Positions 49,860 through 57,624 of a stretch of 64,000 nucleotides of DNA are shown here, piece by piece. The notes under the pieces were generated by a model. It was not told where the DNA came from. It made no database searches and worked only from the letters and a program-made list of their open reading frames with translations. Positions within the stretch are counted from its first letter, which is position 1, and each line of letters starts with the position of its first letter. The translations under genes were made by a program, and so were the position numbers. The DNA comes from Shewanella schlegeliana (GTDB lineage Bacteria > Pseudomonadota > Gammaproteobacteria > Enterobacterales > Shewanellaceae), in contig NZ_JAESVD010000002.1 of NCBI RefSeq assembly GCF_016765635.1, positions 248,001-312,000 of the forward strand. Reading direction: 5' to 3'.

Positions 49860-50039
49860 ATGCTGGATTCATCCAAGCCAGAATATCCCCCTTTACCTCT
49901 CATCCAAACATGGATATGGATGATGACCCAATCAGGCAACCCTGAAATTCAAGAAAAGGGACAGAGCAATCTAATTGCTTCTTTTGGCAGCTTAGCGAAA
50001 GCCAATGAATACTTAATTGAGCAAGATAAAAACAAGTAA
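49860..50039 (+). CDS. Small conserved-looking protein of 59 residues
   Basis: ATG at 49860 with AAAAGGATG about seven bases upstream, stop TAA at 50037. The product starts MLDSSKPEYPPLPLIQTW and is mostly hydrophilic with an aromatic stretch (IQTWIWMM) and a Lys/Glu-rich end. A strong terminator directly follows. I do not know its family. It lies immediately upstream of the convergent aroG. Confidence 0.6.
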   Translation: MLDSSKPEYPPLPLIQTWIWMMTQSGNPEIQEKGQSNLIASFGSLAKANEYLIEQDKNK

Positions 50040-50064
50040 TTCGAATCCATGAACGACTTGATCG

Positions 50065-50091
50065 AAAAAGGAGGCTTTAGCCTCCTTTTTT
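50065..50091. terminator. Bidirectional terminator small gene / aroG
   Basis: AAAAAGGAGGC (50065-50075) pairs with GCCTCCTTTTT (50080-50090) over TTTA; T and A runs flank it. Confidence 0.88.
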
Positions 50092-50107
50092 GTATTTATG
50101 GTTTAGG

Positions 50108-51163
50108 TTAGCGATTTCTGCGCTGAACAACACTTTCGCTTAACAAGCCCAAGAGCTTTTCAGAGTCTTGCCAGCCGATACAGGCATCCGTTACGCTCTG
50201 CCCATAACACAGGCTCTGGCCTTCAACATGATCTTGGCGTCCTTCAATCAAGTTACTTTCTACCATAACTCCAAAGATTGCCTGCTCACCATTTGCCATC
50301 TGAGTCGCCACATCTTCACCGACCAACATCTGGCGCTGGAACTGCTTACTGCTGTTAGCATGACTAAAATCGATCATGATATTTTGCGCAAGCCCTGCCT
50401 TCTCAAGCTGTTGCTTAATATCAGCTACGTGCTGGGCACTGTAGTTAGGCTCTTTACCGCCACGTAAAATGATATGGCAGTCGGTATTCCCCTTAGTCTC
50501 GACAATCGCCGAATGACCAAACTTAGTCACAGATAAGAAGTGATGCGGTGCACTTGCGGCGCCAATCGCATCGATAGCGACCTTGATGGTGCCATCGGTG
50601 CCATTCTTAAAGCCTACAGGGCTAGATAGTCCCGAGGCCAACTCTCGATGCACTTGAGACTCAGTCGTACGCGCACCAATCGCGCCCCAGCACATCAAGT
50701 CAGCCACATACTGAGGCGTGATCATATCTAAGAACTCCCCCGCAGTTGGCATGCCGATATCGTTAAGATCTAACAACAACTTTCTCGCAGTACGTAAACC
50801 ATCGTTTAGCTTAAAACTGTTGTCCATGTAGGGATCGTTGATCAAGCCTTTCCAGCCTACCGTGGTACGAGGCTTCTCAAAGTAGACTCGCATAACGATT
50901 TCAAGCTGATCTTTATAACGCTCACGTAGCTCGACTAAACGCTTACCGTATTCAAGTGCCGCTACCGGATCATGGATCGAGCAGGGACCGATAACCACCA
51001 ATAAGCGATCATCTTTCTTTGCTAAAATATTATGGATACTTTCACGGGCATTAAACACGGTAGCCGATGCGTTCTCAGTTGCAGGAAATCGTTCCAAAAT
51101 TGCAATTGGAGGTAACAACTCTTTAATTTTATTAATTCGAACATCATCATTTTGGTAATACAT
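50108..51163 (-). CDS. aroG: 3-deoxy-7-phosphoheptulonate synthase, AroG type
   Basis: 351 residues, class I DAHP synthase. The N-terminus (MYYQNDDVRINKIKELLPPI) and VVIGPCSIHDPVAALEY, VYFEKPRTTVGWKGL and FKNGTDGT match the phenylalanine-regulated enzyme AroG more closely than the Tyr- or Trp-type ones. It joins PEP and erythrose-4-phosphate to start aromatic synthesis. The N-terminal segment carries the inhibitor-binding site region. Monocistronic; no TyrR box found upstream. Confidence 0.93.
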   Translation of the reverse strand: MYYQNDDVRINKIKELLPPIAILERFPATENASATVFNARESIHNILAKKDDRLLVVIGPCSIHDPVAALEYGKRLVELRERYKDQLEIVMRVYFEKPRTTVGWKGLINDPYMDNSFKLNDGLRTARKLLLDLNDIGMPTAGEFLDMITPQYVADLMCWGAIGARTTESQVHRELASGLSSPVGFKNGTDGTIKVAIDAIGAASAPHHFLSVTKFGHSAIVETKGNTDCHIILRGGKEPNYSAQHVADIKQQLEKAGLAQNIMIDFSHANSSKQFQRQMLVGEDVATQMANGEQAIFGVMVESNLIEGRQDHVEGQSLCYGQSVTDACIGWQDSEKLLGLLSESVVQRRNR

Positions 51164-51456
51164 GGTAATACTTAGCTCCGTCTAGCCTATGAATACAGAT
51201 CTCTCAATTGCGATACTGCATTCAATTTATCCAGTCTAACGCTAGATTGCAATCAAGTTATTATTATTTAATATAATTATTTTTAATTTATTGTTTAAAA
51301 AGAAATTAATCCATACACAATGACATGATTACATTCGAAAAACTGCAGTCAAAGCTGAGTAAAACTTAACGTTTTTATCGGCAGAATGAACTTTTAAGGT
51401 AAAAGTAGCCGTGTAACAGAAAGTCCAATATCGACATCATGATAGTAGCAAGTACA

Positions 51457-52632
51457 CTAATGACTTTTCATAGCATGTAACTTTGATTGATAGCGCCGTT
51501 TATTGTGTTCATCGGTCGTGAGTCGGAGCGCCTTTTTAAGGTTCTGCTTCGCACGTCTTTCATCTCCTGTTACCCAGTAGGTTCGTGACAGACCAAAGTA
51601 AAATTCGTGTCGATAATCAGCCTTGGCGATCGCCCTTTTATACCAGATTAGTGCATCTTGATACTCTCTGTCGAAATACGCCTGCTGCGCCATGCCATAG
51701 TAGTAATATGGGTTTCTAATCCGCGCTAACTCCATCACCTTATGCACATCAGCCCATTCCTCCAGCCTATCTTGCGCCGATAACATGATGGCGTAGTTAT
51801 TGAGGGTATTCATATCTTCAGGCTCTACATTCAAGACATATTTATATAAAGCCTCAGCCTGGGAGTCTAACCCTTTATAACGATACAGGACCGCCAATGT
51901 ATTCAGTGCGGGCAGAAACCGCTCATGCTGCTCTAGGGCAAGCTTTAACAAGCCATAGGCGCGATCATAGTCTCCCTCAACCAAGGCTTCGGCGGCGATG
52001 TTGTTATAGAACATCGACACCACGGTTGAGCGGCTAACTCGACGCTTTTGATAACCTTGCATGGCGCGCTCGGGTAGAAAATCTATCTGTATCGACGGAG
52101 TCGAAATATTGAAGATATTGCCTTTCTCCTGAGGCAGCAATTTAAGGTTGATATGTCCATTAACGAGATAAAAGCCCCCTTGCCTATCCCATACAGGGGG
52201 AATATCAATCTCTTGAAACTCAACCTTAACCCCAAGCTCCTCTGCTAAAGCCGTCGTTAATACCACCAGAGACAAACAGTTTCCCTCTCTATCTTCGAAA
52301 GTATCACTGGCACTACGGGTGAGATTATCGGCGTAGCGAAAACCACCATCACTTGCATTGATGTAATTAGCTAACCACTGATGCATCATCACACTCGATT
52401 GCTGCTGATAATTCTTGGAGCGCATCACTTCCCTACGCAGTGAGTTAACTGCAATATCTGGCAGCTCGAATAGCTTATCGGCTTCAGGCAGATCTTGAGG
52501 GGGGCTGAAATGCTCGTCATGAAAATAAACCGTTAAGTCATCAGAGGTTACAGCAGGTTGCGTCGCACAGCCGCTGATGAGCAATATACATAGAATTAAT
52601 AGAGCAATTAATATAACAATTGGCCGTTTCAT
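51457..52632 (-). CDS. Transglutaminase-core / TPR lipoprotein
   Basis: 391 residues: lipobox LISGC with Cys22 after a hydrophobic helix, then a transglutaminase-like core with Cys119 in REGNCLSLVVL and His160 in NGHINL, and from about residue 215 four or more TPR repeats (ALEQHERFLPALNTLAVLYR; LNNYAIMLSAQDRLEEWADV in parts). The same domain order occurs in other gammaproteobacterial lipoproteins of unknown role. The envelope protease/transglutaminase activity is inferred from Cys/His; the third residue of the triad was not identified. Start at ATG 52632 rather than 52668. Standalone. Confidence 0.82.
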   Translation of the reverse strand: MKRPIVILIALLILCILLISGCATQPAVTSDDLTVYFHDEHFSPPQDLPEADKLFELPDIAVNSLRREVMRSKNYQQQSSVMMHQWLANYINASDGGFRYADNLTRSASDTFEDREGNCLSLVVLTTALAEELGVKVEFQEIDIPPVWDRQGGFYLVNGHINLKLLPQEKGNIFNISTPSIQIDFLPERAMQGYQKRRVSRSTVVSMFYNNIAAEALVEGDYDRAYGLLKLALEQHERFLPALNTLAVLYRYKGLDSQAEALYKYVLNVEPEDMNTLNNYAIMLSAQDRLEEWADVHKVMELARIRNPYYYYGMAQQAYFDREYQDALIWYKRAIAKADYRHEFYFGLSRTYWVTGDERRAKQNLKKALRLTTDEHNKRRYQSKLHAMKSH

Positions 52633-52801
52633 CACACACTCTAGGCAAAGAACCTCTGCATTAAGCATATGCTATGAATATAACGCCTGAGCGTAAATGC
52701 GTTACAAAACGTAAATATCCTGTCTTTTATGCACAGACAATGAACTCGAGTGCCCCTTGCCATGCTGTTAACTTGCTCCTTCTTGCCAATATTCGGTCCT
52801 G

Positions 52802-53125
52802 CTAGGGAACCTCAGTGACTGGGGGATCGATTTGAATAAATAGCTCTCTATTCTGGTAAGGGTATGGCCGATAAAATAAGCCTTGGCAGGAGAAGTGATG
52901 ATAAGGGCTAGCAAGTGGTATGCAGCCTAAAGGCAAGGCCTGTAAGATCTGAAGTTGCTGCTGAAAGCGCAACGCTTCACGCCATTCATGCTGCCTCTGC
53001 ACTTCATCCCTCACCGCAAACGCATCGAAGGGCTCGCTGGATTTTCGTACCACAACTTGCCCTGCACTCGCATTAACGCTGAGAGTGGCAAGCAGCATAC
53101 CAAGAAGAAAATTGAGCTTTTTCAT
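52802..53125 (-). CDS. Small secreted protein, unknown
   Basis: 107 residues: signal peptide (NFLLGMLLATLSVNASA), then a charged helix-rich part (FAVRDEVQRQHEWREALRF, QQLQILQALP) and a Pro/Tyr/Phe-rich tail with cysteines (LGCIPL, FSCQGL). Looks periplasmic. No family known. No strong ribosome site before the ATG. Confidence 0.55.
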   Translation of the reverse strand: MKKLNFLLGMLLATLSVNASAGQVVVRKSSEPFDAFAVRDEVQRQHEWREALRFQQQLQILQALPLGCIPLASPYHHFSCQGLFYRPYPYQNRELFIQIDPPVTEVP

Positions 53126-53217
53126 AGCAGGCCAATAACTAAATTTTAGTTAACTTACTCTAGCCCATAATGGAGCGCTATAAAACTGTTAAATGCAGCT
53201 TACTCGCGGCCACAAAA

Positions 53218-53239
53218 AAGCAGGGGGCCATCCCTGCTT
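53218..53239 (-). terminator. Terminator after amtB
   Basis: AAGCAGGG (53218-53225) pairs with CCCTGCTT (53232-53239); on the - strand a T run follows. Confidence 0.75.
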
Positions 53240-53295
53240 CTTAAAATCAGCTATATCGAGCTTGAGCCACTAGCAATAGTGATTCAGTTTTCCCC

Positions 53296-54546
53296 CTAGT
53301 TGGCACTCTTAACCGAAACAAACTCGGGATAGGCATCGATACCACAATCAGATGCATCCATACCATTATATTCCTCCTCCTGTGAGACACGGATCCCCAT
53401 GGTCAGCTTAAGCGCCATCCATACTGCGCTCGAAGCCAAGAACACCCAAGCAAAAATCACTGCGGCGCCATATAGCTGAGTTAAAAGTGAAGCCTCTGCG
53501 TTTGATAAGGGAACCAAAACTAAACCGAGCAAACCCGCCACACCATGTACCGAGATAGCGCCCACTGGATCGTCAATTTTAACCCTATCGAAACCGACAA
53601 TCGAAAATACCACTAAGCCACCCGCAACCAAACCAATTACCCCGGCCATTACAAGTGATGGGGACAGAGGATCAGCCGTTATCGCAACCAGTCCTGCTAA
53701 TGCGCCATTTAAGATCATGGTTAAATCTGCTTTCCCCCAGATGAGTCGGCACACAATTAACGCCGAGATAGCACCAAAAGCAGCTGCCGAATTGGTGTTA
53801 ACGAAGATCTTAGCCACCGCGCTGGCATTCTCGGCATCCGACAGCAACAACTGTGAGCCGCCATTAAAACCAAACCAGCCCATCCACAAGATAAACATCC
53901 CCAGTGTCGCCATGGGCAAGTTAGAGCCCGGGATAGGATTCACTTGGCCATTAGCACCATACTTCCCCTTACGCGCTCCGAGCAATAACACGCCAGAAAT
54001 CGCCGCTGCTGCGCCAGCCATATGCACAATCCCACTACCGGCAAAATCGACGAACCCAGCTTGCGATAAGAAGCCGCCGCCCCAGGTCCAGTAACCTTCA
54101 ATAGGGTAGATAACTGCCGTCATAAATACCGAAAAAGTTAAGAAAGCCCATAGCTTCATACGCTCTGCAACAGCTCCCGATACAATAGACATAGCCGTGG
54201 CGACAAACACCACTTGGAAAAAGAAATCAGACTCCAGTGCATGGTCAGCCCCCTCAGATTGCGAGCCGATAAGCGAGCCAAACGATGGTAACCATCCTCC
54301 CTCGCTGTTATCTACATACATGATGTTGTAACCAACAATCAGATACATGACGCAAGCTATCGAATACAAACAGACGTTTTTAGTCAAAATTTCAGTGGTA
54401 TTCTTCGAGCGTACTAAGCCCGCTTCTAACATGGCAAAGCCCGCTGCCATCCACATAACCAAAGCGCCTGAAATTAGAAAGTAGAATGTATCTAGAGCAA
54501 AGCGCAACTCTGTTACCGTTAATCCCAATTGAGTTAAATCTTCCAT
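53296..54546 (-). CDS. amtB: Ammonium transporter AmtB
   Basis: 416 residues with eleven hydrophobic helices. The family signature is seen around DFAGSGIVHMAGAAAA (first pore histidine) and GAISVHGVAGLLGL (second pore histidine). AmtB conducts ammonium/ammonia and is blocked by GlnK binding to its cytoplasmic face. There is no signal peptide of the E. coli kind at the N-terminus, and the Rhesus/Amt core is intact. It starts 12 bases after glnK, in an operon. Confidence 0.95.
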   Translation of the reverse strand: MEDLTQLGLTVTELRFALDTFYFLISGALVMWMAAGFAMLEAGLVRSKNTTEILTKNVCLYSIACVMYLIVGYNIMYVDNSEGGWLPSFGSLIGSQSEGADHALESDFFFQVVFVATAMSIVSGAVAERMKLWAFLTFSVFMTAVIYPIEGYWTWGGGFLSQAGFVDFAGSGIVHMAGAAAAISGVLLLGARKGKYGANGQVNPIPGSNLPMATLGMFILWMGWFGFNGGSQLLLSDAENASAVAKIFVNTNSAAAFGAISALIVCRLIWGKADLTMILNGALAGLVAITADPLSPSLVMAGVIGLVAGGLVVFSIVGFDRVKIDDPVGAISVHGVAGLLGLVLVPLSNAEASLLTQLYGAAVIFAWVFLASSAVWMALKLTMGIRVSQEEEYNGMDASDCGIDAYPEFVSVKSAN

Positions 54547-54558
54547 TAGCTTATCCCC

Positions 54559-54897
54559 TTAAAGTGCTTCGCCGTCCAGTTCACCAGTTCGAATACGGAT
54601 TGTCTGCTCAAGATCCATCACGAAAATCTTGCCATCACCAATCTTGCCTGTGCGTGCAGCCCCGCTAATGGCTTCTAGCAACAACTCCAGCCTCTCCGCC
54701 TTAATCGCGATCTCGAGCTTCACCTTAGGCAAAAAATCCACTTGATATTCGGCGCCTCGGTAAAGCTCTGTGTGACCTTTCTGACGACCGAAGCCCTTCA
54801 CCTCTGTCACCGTCATACCTTCAATGCCAACGCCAGCAACCGCCTCTCGCACATCGTCTAATTTAAATGGCTTAATGATCGCACTAACCAGTTTCAT
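54559..54897 (-). CDS. glnK: PII nitrogen regulator
   Basis: 112 residues starting MKLVSAIIKPFKLDDVREAV, with the T-loop tyrosine Tyr51 in GHTELYRGAEY, the site of uridylylation by GlnD. It binds ATP/ADP and 2-oxoglutarate and controls AmtB; being linked to amtB it is GlnK rather than GlnB. The ATG at 54897 has GGAG upstream. Preceded by an NtrC site at 55015-55031 and a possible sigma-54 element. Confidence 0.95.
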   Translation of the reverse strand: MKLVSAIIKPFKLDDVREAVAGVGIEGMTVTEVKGFGRQKGHTELYRGAEYQVDFLPKVKLEIAIKAERLELLLEAISGAARTGKIGDGKIFVMDLEQTIRIRTGELDGEAL

Positions 54898-54935
54898 CAC
54901 ACTCTCCAATTCCTTTTCGATTTGCTTAAACACAA

Positions 54936-54951
54936 TTCAAGCATTAGGCCA
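54936..54951 (-). promoter_or_regulatory. Possible sigma-54 promoter of glnK-amtB
   Basis: On the - strand TGGCCTAATGCTTGAA resembles TGGCAC-N5-TTGCA with the required GG, but has TTGA where the invariant GC should be, so it is imperfect. The NtrC site about 70 bases further upstream favours it. Confidence 0.4.
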
Positions 54952-55014
54952 AACATACTAGTTGTTTAAATTCAAGCAGATAGACAAATCACCCGCAAAA
55001 AACCAGAATATAAA

Positions 55015-55031
55015 TGCACCAACAGAGTGCA
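55015..55031. promoter_or_regulatory. NtrC-binding site upstream of glnK-amtB
   Basis: TGCACCAACAGAGTGCA is an inverted repeat, TGCACC-N5-AGTGCA, matching the NtrC consensus TGCAC(C/T)-N5-GGTGCA with one exchange. It lies 118-134 bases before the glnK start, the usual enhancer distance. Confidence 0.8.
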
Positions 55032-55096
55032 ATTATTCACTTGCTGCACAAAGATAAAGCACCGAGGGTAACGCCTTAGACCAATTTCCAATTGGC

Positions 55097-55123
55097 GCCA
55101 GTAAAGCAATCCGCTTTACTGGC
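55097..55123. repeat. Perfect 11-bp hairpin
   Basis: GCCAGTAAAGC (55097-55107) and GCTTTACTGGC (55113-55123) are exact reverse complements over a five-base loop. A second small hairpin (CCAATT/AATTGG) lies just before it at 55081-55095. No T run follows. Located 36 bases before the isochorismatase-family gene. Confidence 0.6.
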
Positions 55124-55158
55124 TGCTCTCCACTTTAAAAAAATGCAAGAAGGCTAAG

Positions 55159-55701
55159 ATGCTAAAACCCGAAGAGTGTGTATTGGTTGTGGTCGATGTT
55201 CAGGGGCAGCTAGCACGAGTCGTGCAGCAAAGTGAGCGACTCCATCAAAAGCTAGAGGTACTTATTAAGGGAGTGCAGTTGTTCGATATACCTATTCTGT
55301 GGCTTGAGCAGCTCCCAGAGAAACTAGGCCCTACCAGTGATAACTTAGCCCAAGCACTTGTAAGCAGTTGTCACCCCATCAGTAAACAGCACTTTAGCGC
55401 TTGGCAGGCGAGCGACTTTCGCTCCAAGCTCAATGCCCTGCCTCAAAAGCAGATCATCCTAGTCGGAATAGAGACTCATATTTGTGTCTATCAAACCTGT
55501 ATAGAACTATTGGAAAATGGCTATAAAACCCATCTAGTGGTGGATGCTACCTCCTCCAGAGAGGAGGCAAACAAGCTCTGTGGCATCCAAATGATGCAGG
55601 CGAGTGGCGCACAGCAAACCAACGTTGAATCTCTGCTGTTTGAGTTACAGCAGCAAGCGATGGGAGAGCGCTTTAAAGCTTTACTAAAACTCATCAAATA
55701 A
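55159..55701 (+). CDS. Isochorismatase-family hydrolase
   Basis: 180 residues of the YcaC/nicotinamidase-like fold: catalytic Asp in VVVDVQGQL, Lys in the SKQHFSAW region and Cys in VGIETHICVYQTC. The family covers hydrolases of amides and of isochorismate, so the substrate stays open; there are no siderophore genes nearby. AAGGCTAAG precedes the ATG. Divergent from glnK; a double hairpin lies upstream. Confidence 0.85.
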   Translation: MLKPEECVLVVVDVQGQLARVVQQSERLHQKLEVLIKGVQLFDIPILWLEQLPEKLGPTSDNLAQALVSSCHPISKQHFSAWQASDFRSKLNALPQKQIILVGIETHICVYQTCIELLENGYKTHLVVDATSSREEANKLCGIQMMQASGAQQTNVESLLFELQQQAMGERFKALLKLIK

Positions 55702-55927
55702 GCGTTAAAGTCAAAACAGTTTTAATTTAGATAGTAAAGAGTCCGCCATCTGAAGAAGGTGGCTTTACTTTTTATTATGAAGCGTACTCCCTAGAAGGGA
55801 GCTTTCCTATCCTGCTTTAGCAAGACGCCGTAAATATATTCCTAAACTTGCATTCGTTATATTTCAGGCAAGGCCTAATTGATGCTAACGGCCTCTACTG
55901 AAGTCGGTGGTTTAGGGCTGAAAATAA

Positions 55928-55951
55928 AAAAGCCCTCTAATGAGGGCTTTT
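55928..55951 (-). terminator. Terminator after nrfA
   Basis: AAAAGCCCTC (55928-55937) pairs with GAGGGCTTTT (55942-55951) over TAAT; T run in the - direction. Confidence 0.85.
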
Positions 55952-55978
55952 AATATTAAACACTATGCAGTGTATATC

Positions 55979-57382
55979 TTACTTGTAAGTTGCTTCACGC
56001 TTTTCAGCTTCAGCATCCCACTTAGGTAGAACAGTCTTCTTGAACTCAGCTTTATCAGCGTTCATCTTCTTCATGTCCATACCTAGAGCCGCTTGCGCTT
56101 TAGCTTTAGTAGAGATGTCTGGAAGAGCGATAGGCTGTTGTACGCCTTTCTTCGCTAGTAGTTGAGCTAGCTTAACGCGAGCATCAGCTGCTTTGTTTAC
56201 TGCAGTACCTAGTACACGTAGCGCTTCATCTGGAGCGTGAGATGCAACACCGTGAGAAGCGATTGCATAATCCCAACGCCATTGAGCGTGACGGATATCT
56301 TTTAGGATAGGCGCCATTTCAGCTTCAGTTGCACCAGCTTCCCAAGCTGCACCAGCTTCGAAGTGAGCCTTAACTAGCTGGTTTTCAGCTTGAAGTTGGA
56401 TCTGCTTAACCTTAGCTTTACGCTCGTTGTCTAGGTTAACCATGAACTCTTTGCTTTGCTCGTGACAAGTACCACAAGTTTCTTCGAAACGATCGAATGG
56501 GTTACCCACTTTGTGATCGGTAAACTTACGGCCTTCAGCATTCTTAACCTTAGGCATGTGACAGTCAGTACAGCTTACGTTGTTCTTACCGTGCATACCT
56601 AGCTGCCAAGTTTCATAACCTGGGTGCTGTGCTTTTAGCATTGGCGTCTTAGAAACGGCGTGAGTCCAATCTGCGAAGTCGATACCATCATAGTATGCTT
56701 CCATATCTTCAACAGTTGTGCCCTTGTCCCATGGGAACTTAACAAAGCCTTTCTTATCAGCTGTCTTCTCGAAATAGTATTCTACGTGACACTGACCACA
56801 AACCATTGACTGCTTATCTTTACGAGAAGCTTCATCGAATGGTGTGCCGATGCTTTCCATTGCGCGCTCAGCGAATGGACGAGAAATACGTAGCTTAGAC
56901 TTACCTTTTTCGTGACAATCTGAACAACCGATAGTGTTTACAATCTCATCACCACCTTTTGCCCACTTACCTTTGAAGTAACCGTCTTCACCTTGCTCTT
57001 CAATCATGCGAGGTACGTCTGGGCTCTTACAAGACCAACATGCCATTGGCATTGGACCGTCAGTATCAGACTTAGGTGCACCTGTACGCAGTGTGTTACG
57101 AACGTCGGTAACCGCATACATATGACCACGAGCCTTGTTATAATCCTTAGCAAAGCCGTAACCAGCCCAAAGAATGACTAGATTTGGATCTTGCTCAAGT
57201 GCATCTGTGATTTCAACGCTTTCTGAAGTTTCATGCCAGCTGTTATACTGCTTTGAGAACTTATCTTTGTAAACTTCGTTACGCGGCTCAGTTTTATCGC
57301 TTGCGATTGCGCTACCAGCCATTAAACTTGCAGCGACGATTGCACTCAGTGCAAAAGACTTTTTAGTTAATGTTTTCACCAT
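55979..57382 (-). CDS. nrfA: Ammonia-forming cytochrome c nitrite reductase
   Basis: 467 residues, periplasmic pentahaem enzyme. A signal peptide ([15 protein letters not shown]) precedes the five haem motifs: CWSCK at 115-119 (the active-site haem with Lys in place of His), CSDCH 153-157, CGQCH 195-199, CTDCH 271-275 and CGTCH 303-307. It reduces nitrite to ammonium with six electrons. No nrfBCD genes are next to it, as in Shewanella, where CymA supplies the electrons. It is divergent from narQP, which fits NarP control. Confidence 0.97.
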   Translation of the reverse strand: MVKTLTKKSFALSAIVAASLMAGSAIASDKTEPRNEVYKDKFSKQYNSWHETSESVEITDALEQDPNLVILWAGYGFAKDYNKARGHMYAVTDVRNTLRTGAPKSDTDGPMPMACWSCKSPDVPRMIEEQGEDGYFKGKWAKGGDEIVNTIGCSDCHEKGKSKLRISRPFAERAMESIGTPFDEASRKDKQSMVCGQCHVEYYFEKTADKKGFVKFPWDKGTTVEDMEAYYDGIDFADWTHAVSKTPMLKAQHPGYETWQLGMHGKNNVSCTDCHMPKVKNAEGRKFTDHKVGNPFDRFEETCGTCHEQSKEFMVNLDNERKAKVKQIQLQAENQLVKAHFEAGAAWEAGATEAEMAPILKDIRHAQWRWDYAIASHGVASHAPDEALRVLGTAVNKAADARVKLAQLLAKKGVQQPIALPDISTKAKAQAALGMDMKKMNADKAEFKKTVLPKWDAEAEKREATYK

Positions 57383-57465
57383 CTCATCTCCATGTTACTT
57401 TTATATTTTTGTATAGTCCCACCTATTTCTAGACCGAATTTAATCACTTCTACGCAACAAAGACA

Positions 57466-57481
57466 TACCCCCAATGAGGTA
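57466..57481. promoter_or_regulatory. NarP/NarL-type 7-2-7 site
   Basis: TACCCCCAATGAGGTA has heptamers TACCCCC and TGAGGTA two bases apart, matching the inverted 7-2-7 element TACYYMT-N2-AKRRGTA at 12 of 14 positions. It lies upstream of nrfA, whose regulator NarP is encoded next to it. Confidence 0.7.
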
Positions 57482-57494
57482 TCCGATATAAACC

Positions 57495-57508
57495 TTGCGG
57501 TAGATCAA
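57495..57508. promoter_or_regulatory. FNR/EtrA-like half-conserved site
   Basis: TTGCGGTAGATCAA resembles TTGAT-N4-ATCAA, with a perfect right half and two mismatches in the left. Confidence 0.4.
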
Positions 57509-57516
57509 CTTGTGAA

Positions 57517-57532
57517 TGTGTTGTTGCTCACA
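57517..57532. promoter_or_regulatory. CRP-like site
   Basis: TGTGTTGTTGCTCACA fits TGTGA-N6-TCACA with one mismatch, with flanking AA and CT. In Shewanella oneidensis CRP is known to control anaerobic respiration genes, so this site is plausible for nrfA. Confidence 0.55.
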
Positions 57533-57578
57533 CTTTTGCGTATTTGTTAATGTAATCAAGTATCCACTAATGTTAAAC

Positions 57579-57596
57579 CGCGATAAATTAATCGCG
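57579..57596. repeat. Small hairpin upstream of narQ
   Basis: CGCGAT and ATCGCG are 6-bp arms around AAATTA (57579-57596), 28 bases before the narQ start. It may be in the leader; meaning unknown. Confidence 0.5.
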
Positions 57597-57624
57597 TATA
57601 AACTCCAGCAATGAGATTTTTTAA

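Larger units (their letters stand above)
57383..57624. other. nrfA / narQ divergent regulatory region
   Basis: It contains a NarP-type 7-2-7 site, an FNR-like site, a CRP-like site and a hairpin (listed separately) in about 130 bases. Confidence 0.7.
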
